From contig NZ_QRWD01000017.1 of NCBI RefSeq assembly GCF_003459505.1, positions 1 through 55,549 on the forward strand: DNA of 55,549 bases. The letters are read 5' to 3'. Each line of letters opens with the position of its first letter. Within the stretch, counting starts at the first letter, position 1. The translations under genes and the position numbers were made by a program. Source of the stretch: Collinsella sp. AF20-14LB (lineage in GTDB: Bacteria; Actinomycetota; Coriobacteriia; Coriobacteriales; Coriobacteriaceae). Positions 28,748 to 36,517 of the stretch are shown piece by piece. Below the pieces are notes generated by a model. It was given only the letters and a program-made list of their open reading frames with translations, made no database searches and was not told where the DNA came from.

Positions 28748-29605
28748 ATGCGTAAACTGTTTTCCCGTCAGCTCATCGAGGCCCGCCACGAGATGCTGAG
28801 CATCTACGAGGCCGTCGATCTGGCCCTCCACGATGCCGTTAAGGCCTATGTGACCGACGACCGCAAGCTCGCCACCAAGACCAAGAAGCGCACGCTTTCG
28901 ATTGACGCGCGCTGCGCCAACTTGGAGGCCGTGTGCTACAACCTGATCGCCACGCAGTCGCCGGTCGCCTCCGACTTCCGCTTGCTGCAGACGATTATCT
29001 ACGTCGACTTTAACCTGCAGCGCATGACCGATAAGGTTCGCCAGATCTGCCGCGCCACGCGTCACATGGTCAAGGCCGACATCTCGCTGCCCCAGGAGCT
29101 CGTCGGTACGGTTGAGGCCGAGGCCGAAGCTGTTTACCAGGTGCTGGGCTCTTCGCTTTCTGCGCTCGTCACCAATGACATGTCCATCATCTGCAACTTG
29201 GCCGTCGAGGACGAGCCGGTGCACGCCGCCTACGAGAAGTTCTTCCGCACCTTTAACCGTATGGATACGGGCGACTTTATGGACGACGACAGCAACTATG
29301 ACGACCTGCGCCGCGCTATCATGGTTTCGCGCTACCTCGATCGCATCGCTTCGATTTCCATCGATGCCGCTTGCCGTCTGACCTTCCTGTTGACTGGTCA
29401 GCGTATGAACGCCGGCGATATCGCCCGTGTGGACGAGGATGAGCTCGAGAGCATGCGCGTGCCTTCGGGCGAGGGTGTTATCATGAGGCCCGCCGTCGAC
29501 GCTCGCTACGTTGCCAAGGTGCCCGCTAACGAGGTCAGCGAGGGTCTTCGCTACCTGCTCGATCATCTTGAGGACGAGGACGATGGCGATGACGACGAGG
29601 AGTAA
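28748..29605 (+). CDS. phoU: phosphate-signalling protein PhoU
   Basis: A protein of 285 residues, slightly long because of an acidic C-terminal tail (EDEDDGDDDEE). It has the two PhoU three-helix repeats; the metal-site region appears in the first as ARCANLEAVCYNLIATQSPVASDFR (about residues 57-81) and in the second as ISRY/VSRYLDRIASISIDAA near 200. PhoU damps Pst activity and PHO signalling. No phoR/phoB-type two-component genes lie in the window. Confidence 0.9.
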   Translation: MRKLFSRQLIEARHEMLSIYEAVDLALHDAVKAYVTDDRKLATKTKKRTLSIDARCANLEAVCYNLIATQSPVASDFRLLQTIIYVDFNLQRMTDKVRQICRATRHMVKADISLPQELVGTVEAEAEAVYQVLGSSLSALVTNDMSIICNLAVEDEPVHAAYEKFFRTFNRMDTGDFMDDDSNYDDLRRAIMVSRYLDRIASISIDAACRLTFLLTGQRMNAGDIARVDEDELESMRVPSGEGVIMRPAVDARYVAKVPANEVSEGLRYLLDHLEDEDDGDDDEE

Positions 29606-29642
29606 GTGACCCCGTTCGTCGAAAGATTGTAAATACCTAAGT

Positions 29643-29674
29643 GAGCGCGGCCTTGCACATGCGGGGCCGCGCTC
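29643..29674 (+). terminator. terminator-like hairpin after phoU
   Basis: A perfect 10-bp stem (29643-29652 with 29665-29674) with a 12-nt loop. Only TTG follows, so it may be leaky and let transcription reach yggS. Confidence 0.6.
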
Positions 29675-29724
29675 TTGCGTTAGCATGGGACTACTTGTTT
29701 GGCTGTCAGCGGAGGCGATTAGCA

Positions 29725-30462
29725 ATGGATAACTATTTGGACTTGATGCGCGCTCGCCGCGAGCAGATTCTGGAACGTTTTTATGCGGCGCTCGATCGCG
29801 CGGGCCGCCCCCACGACGCCGCGCGCCTCATTGCCGTGTCCAAGACCGTTGGTGTCGATGAGACCGTTGCCGCCATCCAGACGGGGTATCGCAATTTTGC
29901 CGAGAACCGCCCGCAGGAGCTGGTTCGCAAGCTCACGGGTCTGGCGGAGCATCCGGAGCTGCCCGAGGTGCGCTTCGATATGATCGGCAACCTGCAGACC
30001 AATAAGATCAATGCGGTGCTGGGCTCAGCCGAGCTGATTCACTCGGTGGGTTCGCTGCATCTGGCGCAGGCGATCTCGAGCCGTGCTGTCCGCAAGATTG
30101 AGGCAGGCGAGCTCGCCGGCCCCCAGTGTGTGCTCATCGAGGTCAATGTGAGTGGTGAGGAGTCGAAGGGAGGCTTTTCGCCCGATGAGATTCGCGCCGC
30201 CGCGGGTGAGCTTGCGGAACTTGAGGGAATTTGCGTACAGGGGCTTATGACTATGGCGCCCCGGGGGAATAAGGATGTGGCACGCCGCACCTTTGCGGGG
30301 CTTCGTGAGCTGAGGGATGAGCTGGAGGCGGCGCATCCCGATTTGAACCTGCCTGAGCTTTCCTGCGGCATGAGCGAGGACTTTGAGCCTGCCCTTGAGG
30401 AGGGCTCTACGCTCGTTCGCCTGGGCAGGGTAGTATTTAGCCCGGAGTTTGCAGTAAAATAA
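29725..30462 (+). CDS. yggS: YggS family pyridoxal-phosphate homeostasis protein
   Basis: A protein of 245 residues, normal for the family, which binds PLP in an alanine-racemase-like TIM barrel but has no known catalytic reaction. The PLP lysine lies in LIAVSKTV near residue 36, followed by FAENRPQELVRK (the usual FGENxxQE), MIGNLQTNK and LSCGMSEDFEPAL. ATG 29725 has GGAGG upstream. It is in its normal position before sepF, but separated from pgeF by the pst operon. Confidence 0.92.
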   Translation: MDNYLDLMRARREQILERFYAALDRAGRPHDAARLIAVSKTVGVDETVAAIQTGYRNFAENRPQELVRKLTGLAEHPELPEVRFDMIGNLQTNKINAVLGSAELIHSVGSLHLAQAISSRAVRKIEAGELAGPQCVLIEVNVSGEESKGGFSPDEIRAAAGELAELEGICVQGLMTMAPRGNKDVARRTFAGLRELRDELEAAHPDLNLPELSCGMSEDFEPALEEGSTLVRLGRVVFSPEFAVK

Positions 30463-30522
30463 GGCTCTGAAGTGCGCACTGATTATCGGGGTGCCTGCAC
30501 TAAACCGCGAGAGGACACAACC

Positions 30523-31245
30523 ATGGGCTTCCTTGACGAGATTAAAAATAAGATGCACCTGGGCGGCCAGCAGGGTTACGACCAGGGTTATGGCCAGGAC
30601 GACGACTACGGCTACGATGACGGCTATGACGATAGTTATCAGGGCAACGGCTACAGCGGTGCTTCGGGCGAGGGCTTCTACACCCAAGACGAGCCGAGCA
30701 ACGGCCTGCTTGGCCAGACGCGCCGCGGTGAAGCTGAGTCGGTTGCCGTGTATACGCGCTCCGGTCAGCTTGTCGGCGATGACTCCCGTCATGCCACGAC
30801 GTATAACCCGCCTTCGCGCTCGCAGGACAGCGTTGCGAGCGGTTATCGTCCTGGTGCCTATGACACGCCGTCGAGCTACGCCGAGAACACCCGCGCCCGT
30901 GCCGCCGCTGCGCCCGCGCCTGCACCGAGCGATGCCTCGGCCTATGCGAGCAATATCATCAACGCCACGCCGCAGCTGCCGGCCTATGTCCTGCGCCCCG
31001 AGAGCTATGACGACGTGGAGACCGTAGTGCGCCGCGTTCGCACCAAGCAGCCTGTCGCACTGATTTTTGTGGGCGTACGCACCGAAGTTGCCAAGCGCGT
31101 CTTGGACTTCTCTTACGGCTTTGCCTGCGGTCTGGGTGCCACGGTCAAGGAGGTGGGCGACCGCGTGTTCATGGTGCTGCCCGCCGGCTGCGAGGTCAAA
31201 GATTCCGATCTCAAGAAGCTTCGTGCCGACGGCTACCTTAAGTAA
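30523..31245 (+). CDS. sepF: SepF, membrane anchor for FtsZ
   Basis: A protein of 240 residues. The N-terminus MGFLDEIKNKMHLG can form the amphipathic membrane helix. A long Gly/Tyr/Asp-rich and Ala/Pro-rich linker follows (about 15-150), and the SepF core fold occupies about 155-240 (YVLRPESYDDVETVVRRV to AGCEVKDSDL). It tethers FtsZ to the membrane and takes the place of FtsA. The ATG is preceded by GAGAGGA. Its TAA stop is in the same frame as the following yggT, with no other stop between. Confidence 0.93.
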   Translation: MGFLDEIKNKMHLGGQQGYDQGYGQDDDYGYDDGYDDSYQGNGYSGASGEGFYTQDEPSNGLLGQTRRGEAESVAVYTRSGQLVGDDSRHATTYNPPSRSQDSVASGYRPGAYDTPSSYAENTRARAAAAPAPAPSDASAYASNIINATPQLPAYVLRPESYDDVETVVRRVRTKQPVALIFVGVRTEVAKRVLDFSYGFACGLGATVKEVGDRVFMVLPAGCEVKDSDLKKLRADGYLK

Positions 31246-31266
31246 AGACAAGACGAGGAGATTCCC

Positions 31267-31548
31267 ATCAACATCTACACTATCGTCCAGCTGGTCAACA
31301 CGCTGTTCAACTTCTATTCCACGCTCATTGTCGTCTACTGCTTTATGACGTGGATTCCCATGAAGCAGGGTGGTTTGCTTCAGGATATTGCTGCGGTGCT
31401 CGATAGCGTGTGCGGTCCGTGGCTCAACCTGTTCCGTCGTTTCATCCCGCCGATGGGCGGTATCGATTTTTCGCCGGTCGTTGCGATTATTGCGTTGCAG
31501 TTGGTGCAGAGGCTGGTTCTGCAGCTTCTTATAGGTATACTCGTGTAG
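31267..31548 (+). CDS. yggT: YggT family membrane protein, apparently starting at AUC
   Basis: A 93-codon reading with two hydrophobic segments (about residues 5-30 and 65-92). It matches the small YggT/YlmG family in size, composition and position between sepF and divIVA. In frame there is no ATG, GTG or TTG between the sepF stop (31243-31245) and ATG 31345. That ATG would remove the first membrane helix and has no ribosome site. GAGGAG (31255-31260) lies six bases before ATC 31267, so ATC is the best start. A CTG at 31291 is the next alternative, and readthrough of the sepF TAA is a third. Confidence 0.75.
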   Translation: MNIYTIVQLVNTLFNFYSTLIVVYCFMTWIPMKQGGLLQDIAAVLDSVCGPWLNLFRRFIPPMGGIDFSPVVAIIALQLVQRLVLQLLIGILV

Positions 31549-31609
31549 AACTGACTTAGTAACTTACGTCGGGCGTGTAGCGCCGAGGCGATGAAAAAGG
31601 AGACTTGTT

Positions 31610-32284
31610 ATGGCTATTACCCCTGCAGACATCCAGGCTCAGACTTTCTCTGAGGCCAAGCGTGGCTACGATCCTGCCGAGGTCGACGTCTTCTTGGAGA
31701 CACTGTCCTCCGAGGTTGACGCTATGCTCGCTAAGATCGTCGACCTTAAGGGTCGTCTGACTGCTACCGAGCAGCAGCTTGCCGATGCGCAGGCTCAGCT
31801 TGCCCAGGCTCAGGATGCCACCGCCCAAGCCGTTCCTGCCGCCCCCGTGGCTGCTCCCGCCCCTGACTTCTCCGCTCAGGAGCGCCAGATTTCCGCTGCC
31901 CTGATCGCTGCCCAGCAGACCGCTGAGACCATCGTCAACGATGCCAACGAGAATGCTGAGCGTATCCGCAACGAGGCTGACGCCAAGGCCCGCGAGGTCA
32001 TCCGCCAGGCTCTGACCGAAAAGCAGGCCGAGCTCGAGGAAATCGACCGTCTCAAGGCTTCCCGTGAGGAGTTCAAGGCCGAGTATCTCAAGCTCATCCA
32101 GCACTTCATGGACGATGCCCAGAACTCCTTCCCGGCCGACCTCATGGCCTCCACGCCGGTCGGTTCTGCCGCTTCTCCTGCGGTGACTGTTCCCGCCGAG
32201 CCGCTGCCCGTCGCTGACCCGGTTGTCCCCGTGGCCGATCCCTTTGCCCCGATCGACAACTTTGCTGCCGACGACCTGGACTAA
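31610..32284 (+). CDS. divIVA: DivIVA-domain protein
   Basis: A protein of 224 residues. The N-terminal DivIVA lipid-binding region reads ITPADIQAQTFSEAKRGYDP and then EVDVFLETLSSEVDAM. A coiled coil covers about 40-65, an Ala/Pro linker interrupts it, and a second coiled coil covers about 85-160. The C-terminus is Pro/Val/Ala/Asp-rich. DivIVA senses curved membrane and places growth or division machinery. Strong GGAGA ribosome site; own terminator follows. Confidence 0.9.
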   Translation: MAITPADIQAQTFSEAKRGYDPAEVDVFLETLSSEVDAMLAKIVDLKGRLTATEQQLADAQAQLAQAQDATAQAVPAAPVAAPAPDFSAQERQISAALIAAQQTAETIVNDANENAERIRNEADAKAREVIRQALTEKQAELEEIDRLKASREEFKAEYLKLIQHFMDDAQNSFPADLMASTPVGSAASPAVTVPAEPLPVADPVVPVADPFAPIDNFAADDLD

Positions 32285-32312
32285 CATTCGGCCTACAATT
32301 TAGTGCCTAGAA

Positions 32313-32341
32313 AGGACCCGCAGCTTGCGGGTCCTTTTTTA
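32313..32341 (+). terminator. intrinsic terminator after divIVA
   Basis: A perfect 9-bp stem (32313-32321 with 32327-32335) and six T residues. It ends the division block. Confidence 0.9.
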
Positions 32342-32365
32342 TGACTGTGCCGGGGTGCGTAACAT

Positions 32366-32403
32366 AAAAAACCGAGCCCTGCACATAGTGGCGCAGAACT
32401 CGG
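32366..32403 (-). terminator. intrinsic terminator of the nitroreductase gene
   Basis: On the minus strand CCGAG and CTGC pair with GCAG and CTCGG around an internal GG/TT mismatch, then six T residues follow (plus 32366-32371). It is convergent with the divIVA terminator. Confidence 0.7.
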
Positions 32404-32435
32404 CGAACGGGTGAGCGGTCAAGGGTAGGTTTTAA

Positions 32436-32454
32436 GGCATGTCCCAAAAATCTA
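32436..32454 (-). repeat. copy of a dispersed palindrome half-site
   Basis: On the minus strand the sequence TAGATTTTTGGGACATGCC starts at the TAG stop of the nitroreductase gene. Near-identical copies form both arms of the hairpin at 53229-53314, about 21 kb away. Confidence 0.7.
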
Positions 32455-32982
32455 CTTGAGGAGGAAGTCGGAGAGGGGAATGGTGCGGGCCTCGCGATGC
32501 TCGGGGTCTGCGATGTGGTCGGCGGGATAGCCACAGACGAGCATGTGATAGGGATAGACGCCCTTGGGCAGATTGAACTGCTCCTGTGCCACCTCAGGCT
32601 TAAAATGGCATACCCAGCACGTTCCCAGGCCCTGCTCGGTGGCCTCCATCATCATCTGGTCGCACACGATGGACGTATCGATTTCACTGGAATTCATCTG
32701 GTCATACGGGCGCACCCAAGCATCATCGGTAACGCTGCAAATAAGGAAGACAAGCGGAGCTCCAAAGATAGACCCATCACGAGCAAACCGAGGCTGACAA
32801 GCAGCAGCCTTCTCCAACAGCTCAGGCGTATCCAGCACCATCACACGGGCTGGATGATTATTACAAGCAGAAGGAGCAATACGCCCAGCCTCAACAATGG
32901 CATCCACCACAGCCTGCTCAACAGAACGGTCCTCAAAAGAACGACAAGAATACCGACCACGAGCCAGATCCAAATAAGACAT
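32452..32982 (-). CDS. nitroreductase family protein
   Basis: A protein of 176 residues of the FMN-dependent nitroreductase fold. It begins with SYLDLARGRYSCRSFEDR, carries GRIAPSACNNHPARVMVL (FMN site) and ends with a conserved LGTCWVCHF and PYHMLVCGYP. Substrate unknown. ATG 32982 follows AGGAGGG; the frame is open further upstream but without a ribosome site. Codon use changes within the gene: 68 of the first 74 codons end in T or G, after which C-ending codons return. Its TAG stop lies within a dispersed repeat. Confidence 0.85.
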   Translation of the reverse strand: MSYLDLARGRYSCRSFEDRSVEQAVVDAIVEAGRIAPSACNNHPARVMVLDTPELLEKAAACQPRFARDGSIFGAPLVFLICSVTDDAWVRPYDQMNSSEIDTSIVCDQMMMEATEQGLGTCWVCHFKPEVAQEQFNLPKGVYPYHMLVCGYPADHIADPEHREARTIPLSDFLLK

Positions 32983-33014
32983 ACAAGCCCTCCTAAAATT
33001 AAAAATCAAACAAA

Positions 33015-33141
33015 CCAAAAGTAACCCAAAGAGTACCCAAAGCAGCAATCAGCCAAACGCTCATCAAGGGCCAAAGTGTCCGAACGGATACCAAAGGTCC
33101 CTTCAGCCAAACCCCCATCGCGCTAAATCTATCAGCCAAAG
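33015..33141. repeat. array of CCAAA motifs upstream of the nitroreductase gene
   Basis: CCAAA begins at 33015, 33026, 33037, 33053, 33071, 33091, 33107 and 33136. The first three are exactly 11 bp apart. Three of the eight are in the longer motif TCAGCCAAA (33049, 33103, 33132). The array lies in the nitroreductase promoter region, on the minus strand as TTTGG. The rest of the gap 32983-33265 holds the hairpin described next. Confidence 0.6.
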
Positions 33142-33161
33142 TTCCCAATGGTGGTACGTAA

Positions 33162-33245
33162 GGCGAAGGGCCGGCCACGGTTTACTTTCGAACGACTCTG
33201 CAAAGCAGCCGGAGTGAGAAAGCAAACCGTGGCCGGCCCTTCGCC
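33162..33245. repeat. large hairpin, 28-bp arms with one mismatch
   Basis: Positions 33162-33189 pair with 33218-33245 across a 28-nt spacer. The spacer contains CTGC/GCAG, a small inner stem. It lies 21 bp beyond the stop of the DUF47 gene, so it may terminate the pit operon, but it is far longer than a normal terminator. Confidence 0.8.
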
Positions 33246-33265
33246 GCCGGGACACGTACCCCCAA

Positions 33266-33889
33266 TTAACTGTTCTTCATGACAATCGAATCCACGACAT
33301 CGGCCACATTCTCGCAGCAGTCGGCGCAGTACTCCAGGAAGGCGTACACGTCACGCCAGGCGATGACCTCGAGCGGGTCCTTGCCGTTAACGTGCAGGTT
33401 ACGCATGGCGTTGATATAGAGCTCGTCAGCCTCGGACTCGATGGTGTTGATCTGGATGACGAGTTCGCGCAGAGTCTTGGACTTGCGGTAGTTGGGAAGC
33501 TCGACCATAAGGTCCTTCATGGCGCAGCAGGCGTCGGTCACCTTGTGGGCGATCACGATGGCATCGGGATGGATGCTCTGGATGTTGGTGAAGTAGACGC
33601 GCTGCACGACGCCCTCGATGCGGTCGAGCACGGTGTCGAGCGAGCAGCTCATCAGGTCCAGATCCTCGCGCTCAAGCGGGGTGATAAAGGCGGTGAGCAG
33701 GGCGTCCTCAAGCTCATGGTGCTTCTTGTCGGCCGCATGCTCGATCGCATGCATCTTGTCGAGCATATCGTGAATCTTTGCGGGATCGAAGTTCTCGAAA
33801 ATCTTGGTAAGCAGCTCGGCGGCCTGGACGGCGAGGTCGGCGCAGGCGACGTAGTTGTCAAAGTAGAACGAATCGGGTTTCTTTGCCAT
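33266..33889 (-). CDS. DUF47 (PhoU-like) partner of Pit
   Basis: A protein of 207 residues, almost all helical, of the PhoU-like DUF47 family that usually accompanies Pit transporters and is thought to regulate them. The segment HAIEHAADKKHHELEDALLTAFITPLEREDL (about residues 48-78) is the typical signature with its metal-binding-like acidic and His residues; a second set occurs at NTIESEADELY. ATG 33889 follows AAAGGA. It lies 67 bp after pit on the same strand. Confidence 0.88.
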   Translation of the reverse strand: MAKKPDSFYFDNYVACADLAVQAAELLTKIFENFDPAKIHDMLDKMHAIEHAADKKHHELEDALLTAFITPLEREDLDLMSCSLDTVLDRIEGVVQRVYFTNIQSIHPDAIVIAHKVTDACCAMKDLMVELPNYRKSKTLRELVIQINTIESEADELYINAMRNLHVNGKDPLEVIAWRDVYAFLEYCADCCENVADVVDSIVMKNS

Positions 33890-33956
33890 GAGTGGGTCCT
33901 TTCGAGGCGAAGACGGGTGGGCGAGGTGTTACGGTCCGGATGGACGTTCGGTTTGA

Positions 33957-35006
33957 CTAGATGAACATCATGAACAGCTTGGCCATGACAAAGCTGATGA
34001 GTCCGCAGGCGGGGAAGGTGAAGAACCAGGTGAACATCATGTCCTTGACGACGCCGAAGTTGATGGCCGAGAGGCGTTTGACGGCACCGACGCCCATGAT
34101 GGCGCAGGTCTTGATGTGCGTGGAGGACACGGGGATGCCGGTAAGGGTGGCAAGCAGCAGGTTCGCGGCGCCCGCCAGGTCGGCGGAGAAGCCCTGGTAC
34201 TTTTCGAGCTTGACCATGCTCTGGCCAACGGACTTGATGATGCGCTCGCCGCCCACGCTGGTGCCGATGCCCATGGTGGCCGAGCATAGCAGCATAATCC
34301 AGATGGGGATGCCGGCATCGCCGACGCTCGTCTGGCCGCTGGCAAAGGCCACGCCTAAAAAGAGCACGCCGATGAACTTCTGTCCATCCTGCGCGCCGTG
34401 CATGAAGCTCATGGCCGCGGCACTCGCGATCTGAGCGTATTTAAAGAAGACGTTGGCACGTCGCCTGTTGGCGGCGGCGAAAAGAATCGAGACGAGCTTG
34501 CACAGGACCCAGCCCATGACAAAGCCCAGGCCGATGGAGAGCGCCAGGCCGTAGATGACCTTCATCCACTCGTGGACGTTGACGCTGCTCGCGCCGCCGA
34601 GGGCGATAGCGGCACCGGTCAGGCCGGCGATAAGGCTGTGGCTTTGCGAGGTGGGGATGCCAAAACGCGATGCCGTGGCGCCGTAGACGACGATGGAGAA
34701 GAGCGCCGCGCACAGGCAGGCGAGCGCCATGGTGCTGTTTCCGCCAAAGTCAACGATATGCGAGATGGTGTTGGCGACGCTCGCGTTAAAGTGCGTCATG
34801 ATGAGCACGCCGAGGAAGTTGAATGCGGCGCTCATGAGAATGGCGGCGCGGGCGGGCATGCAACGCGTAGTGACGCAGGTCGCGATGGCGTTGGGCGCGT
34901 CGGTCCATCCGTTGACGAAGATGGCGCCCAACGCGAGGATCACGGTGACGGCAAGGACTGGGTTCGACACAATTTGGCCGAGGAAGGTTGAGAACGTTAC
35001 GTCCAT
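33957..35006 (-). CDS. pit: inorganic phosphate transporter, Pit family
   Basis: A protein of 349 residues with about ten membrane helices and the two family repeats. The first is around NGWTDAPNAIATCVTTR with a later GIPTSQSHSLIAGLTGAAI, and the second ends with GIPVSSTHIKTCAIMGVG. It performs metal-phosphate:proton symport and complements the high-affinity Pst system encoded elsewhere in the window. Its upstream region is shared with the divergent gene at 35257. Confidence 0.93.
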   Translation of the reverse strand: MDVTFSTFLGQIVSNPVLAVTVILALGAIFVNGWTDAPNAIATCVTTRCMPARAAILMSAAFNFLGVLIMTHFNASVANTISHIVDFGGNSTMALACLCAALFSIVVYGATASRFGIPTSQSHSLIAGLTGAAIALGGASSVNVHEWMKVIYGLALSIGLGFVMGWVLCKLVSILFAAANRRRANVFFKYAQIASAAAMSFMHGAQDGQKFIGVLFLGVAFASGQTSVGDAGIPIWIMLLCSATMGIGTSVGGERIIKSVGQSMVKLEKYQGFSADLAGAANLLLATLTGIPVSSTHIKTCAIMGVGAVKRLSAINFGVVKDMMFTWFFTFPACGLISFVMAKLFMMFI

Positions 35007-35220
35007 ATATGGGCTTTCTCGAAGTTTGCAGACACGTTACAAAAACATGATAAATCGTATCACCTCCTGCGGGTTTCTTTGCCGAGTTCTGATGGGAGAA
35101 GTAATTTTTTGGCACTAAAATTGAATATTAGCCCTGTTGACCGTGGGTGTTCTTTTTGCTATCACGCCATGCGGACACGCGCGATTGCTACGACACTCCA
35201 AAAACCACAGTCTGTTCGCT

Positions 35221-35249
35221 TTACAACATGCAAACATGCGTTCGATAAT
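35221..35249 (+). promoter_or_regulatory. promoter placing the start site at the ATG of the next gene
   Basis: TTACAA (35221-35226), a 17-bp spacer and GATAAT (35244-35249). The predicted first transcribed base is 35256-35257, which is the A of the start codon, suggesting a leaderless mRNA. Confidence 0.45.
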
Positions 35250-35256
35250 AGGGGGC

Positions 35257-35595
35257 ATGGAATATCGACAGACAGATGGCAAAACTCGACGCGTGCACAA
35301 GCAGTATGTGGACGTCGTGGCTCGCATCCTCGCGGGCGGACAGGTTGTGCCGGTCACCGTCTGCTGGGTCGACGGTCGTTGCTTTACGATTGACGAGATT
35401 GTCTCGACCACTGGGTTTGGCCTGACGGTTCACGGCGTTCGTACGGCAACCTATAAGGTACGTTTTGGCGGACATGCGACCGAGTTGTATCTGGAGGACC
35501 AGGCGCGCGAGCGGGCGGATGGCTCGCAGGCGCACGTGATGCGTTGGTGGGTATGGGCGTTTGACCGTACGCTTGAGGGCGAGCGCCGCAGGTAA
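35257..35595 (+). CDS. small uncharacterised protein
   Basis: A protein of 112 residues that I do not recognise. The middle is beta-rich (VVARILAGGQVVPVTVCWVDGR, FGLTVHGVRTATYKVRFGG, then YLEDQARER, WWVWAFDRTLEG), which suggests a small beta-barrel of the SH3 kind, as an inference only. There is no Shine-Dalgarno sequence at a usable distance from ATG 35257; the preceding promoter predicts leaderless translation. In-frame codons continue upstream to 35137 but look non-coding. It is divergent from pit. Confidence 0.6.
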   Translation: MEYRQTDGKTRRVHKQYVDVVARILAGGQVVPVTVCWVDGRCFTIDEIVSTTGFGLTVHGVRTATYKVRFGGHATELYLEDQARERADGSQAHVMRWWVWAFDRTLEGERRR

Positions 35596-35680
35596 GAGCG
35601 CACGGCATTCGGGTACAATGGCAGGGATATTGTCGCCTACGGCGCCGTTATTTGTGGCGCTTTTTGAAAGGACGAAGTAT

Positions 35681-36376
35681 ATGAACGATATCCAGGGCTA
35701 TCAGAACGGCCCCGTCGAGACCGGCGCAAGCCGCGCCAAGGAGATGTCGCCGCGCGCGTACAATCTCGCCATGTCTGCCCTGATCTTCTTGGGCTTTTGC
35801 GCCATGGGCGCCGGCGCCTACTTTACGAGCACCATGTCGTTTGCGCGCATGATGATGAGCGGCGCCGCCCTACCGCTGGTCTTTGGCTCGTTTATTTTGA
35901 CCATCGTCGGCATGGTCATGATGTCGGCTGCTGCGGGCAAGCAGTCCGTGGGCCTGTCCCTTGTGGGCTACGTAATCTTTGCGAGTACCTTTGGCCTGAC
36001 CGCGTCGTTTGGTCTCGCCAACTACGACCTGCCTACCATTAACACCGCCTTTATCGCCACGGCCGCCATCACCTTTGTCTTTGGTGCGCTGGGCGTGACC
36101 TTCCCCAAGTTTTTCCAGCGTGTGTATGGCATTGGTTTTGGCATCCTGCTTGCCACGATTCTGGTCGAGATCGCGCTGATGTTCATGGGCGTTTCGCAGT
36201 CCATCACCGACCTGATCGTGATCGTGGTGTTCGCCGGCTTTATTGGCTACGACACCTATGTTGCCACGACGGTGCCGCCCACGCTTCCCAATGCGGTGCT
36301 CATGGCATCCAACCTGTTCGTGGACATCATCAACGTGTTCCTGCGCATTCTGAACATCCTCGGCCGCCGCGATTAA
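35681..36376 (+). CDS. Bax inhibitor-1/YccA family membrane protein
   Basis: A protein of 231 residues with seven predicted membrane helices after a polar N-terminus. The family signature GYDTYVA lies near residue 190, in the place where BI-1 proteins carry the aspartates of the pH-sensitive calcium-leak site. Bacterial members are linked to calcium leak and membrane proteostasis, but the role in actinobacteria is not known. ATG 35681 follows GAAAGGAC. A terminator follows. Confidence 0.88.
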   Translation: MNDIQGYQNGPVETGASRAKEMSPRAYNLAMSALIFLGFCAMGAGAYFTSTMSFARMMMSGAALPLVFGSFILTIVGMVMMSAAAGKQSVGLSLVGYVIFASTFGLTASFGLANYDLPTINTAFIATAAITFVFGALGVTFPKFFQRVYGIGFGILLATILVEIALMFMGVSQSITDLIVIVVFAGFIGYDTYVATTVPPTLPNAVLMASNLFVDIINVFLRILNILGRRD

Positions 36377-36423
36377 AGCGCGGCATTGCGATGCTTCCTG
36401 CCGGACGCGGTAAAACGATGTGA

Positions 36424-36451
36424 AAGGCGGTCCTGCGGGGCCGTCTTTTTT
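36424..36451 (+). terminator. intrinsic terminator after the BI-1 gene
   Basis: AAAGGCGGTC pairs with GGCCGTCTTT including G-U pairs, then TTT. Reasonable strength. Confidence 0.7.
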
Positions 36452-36517
36452 GTGCACGGCGGGGTATCATGGATGGGAAAAAGCCGACACCGGCAGCGAC
36501 AGGAAAGGTGACCACTT

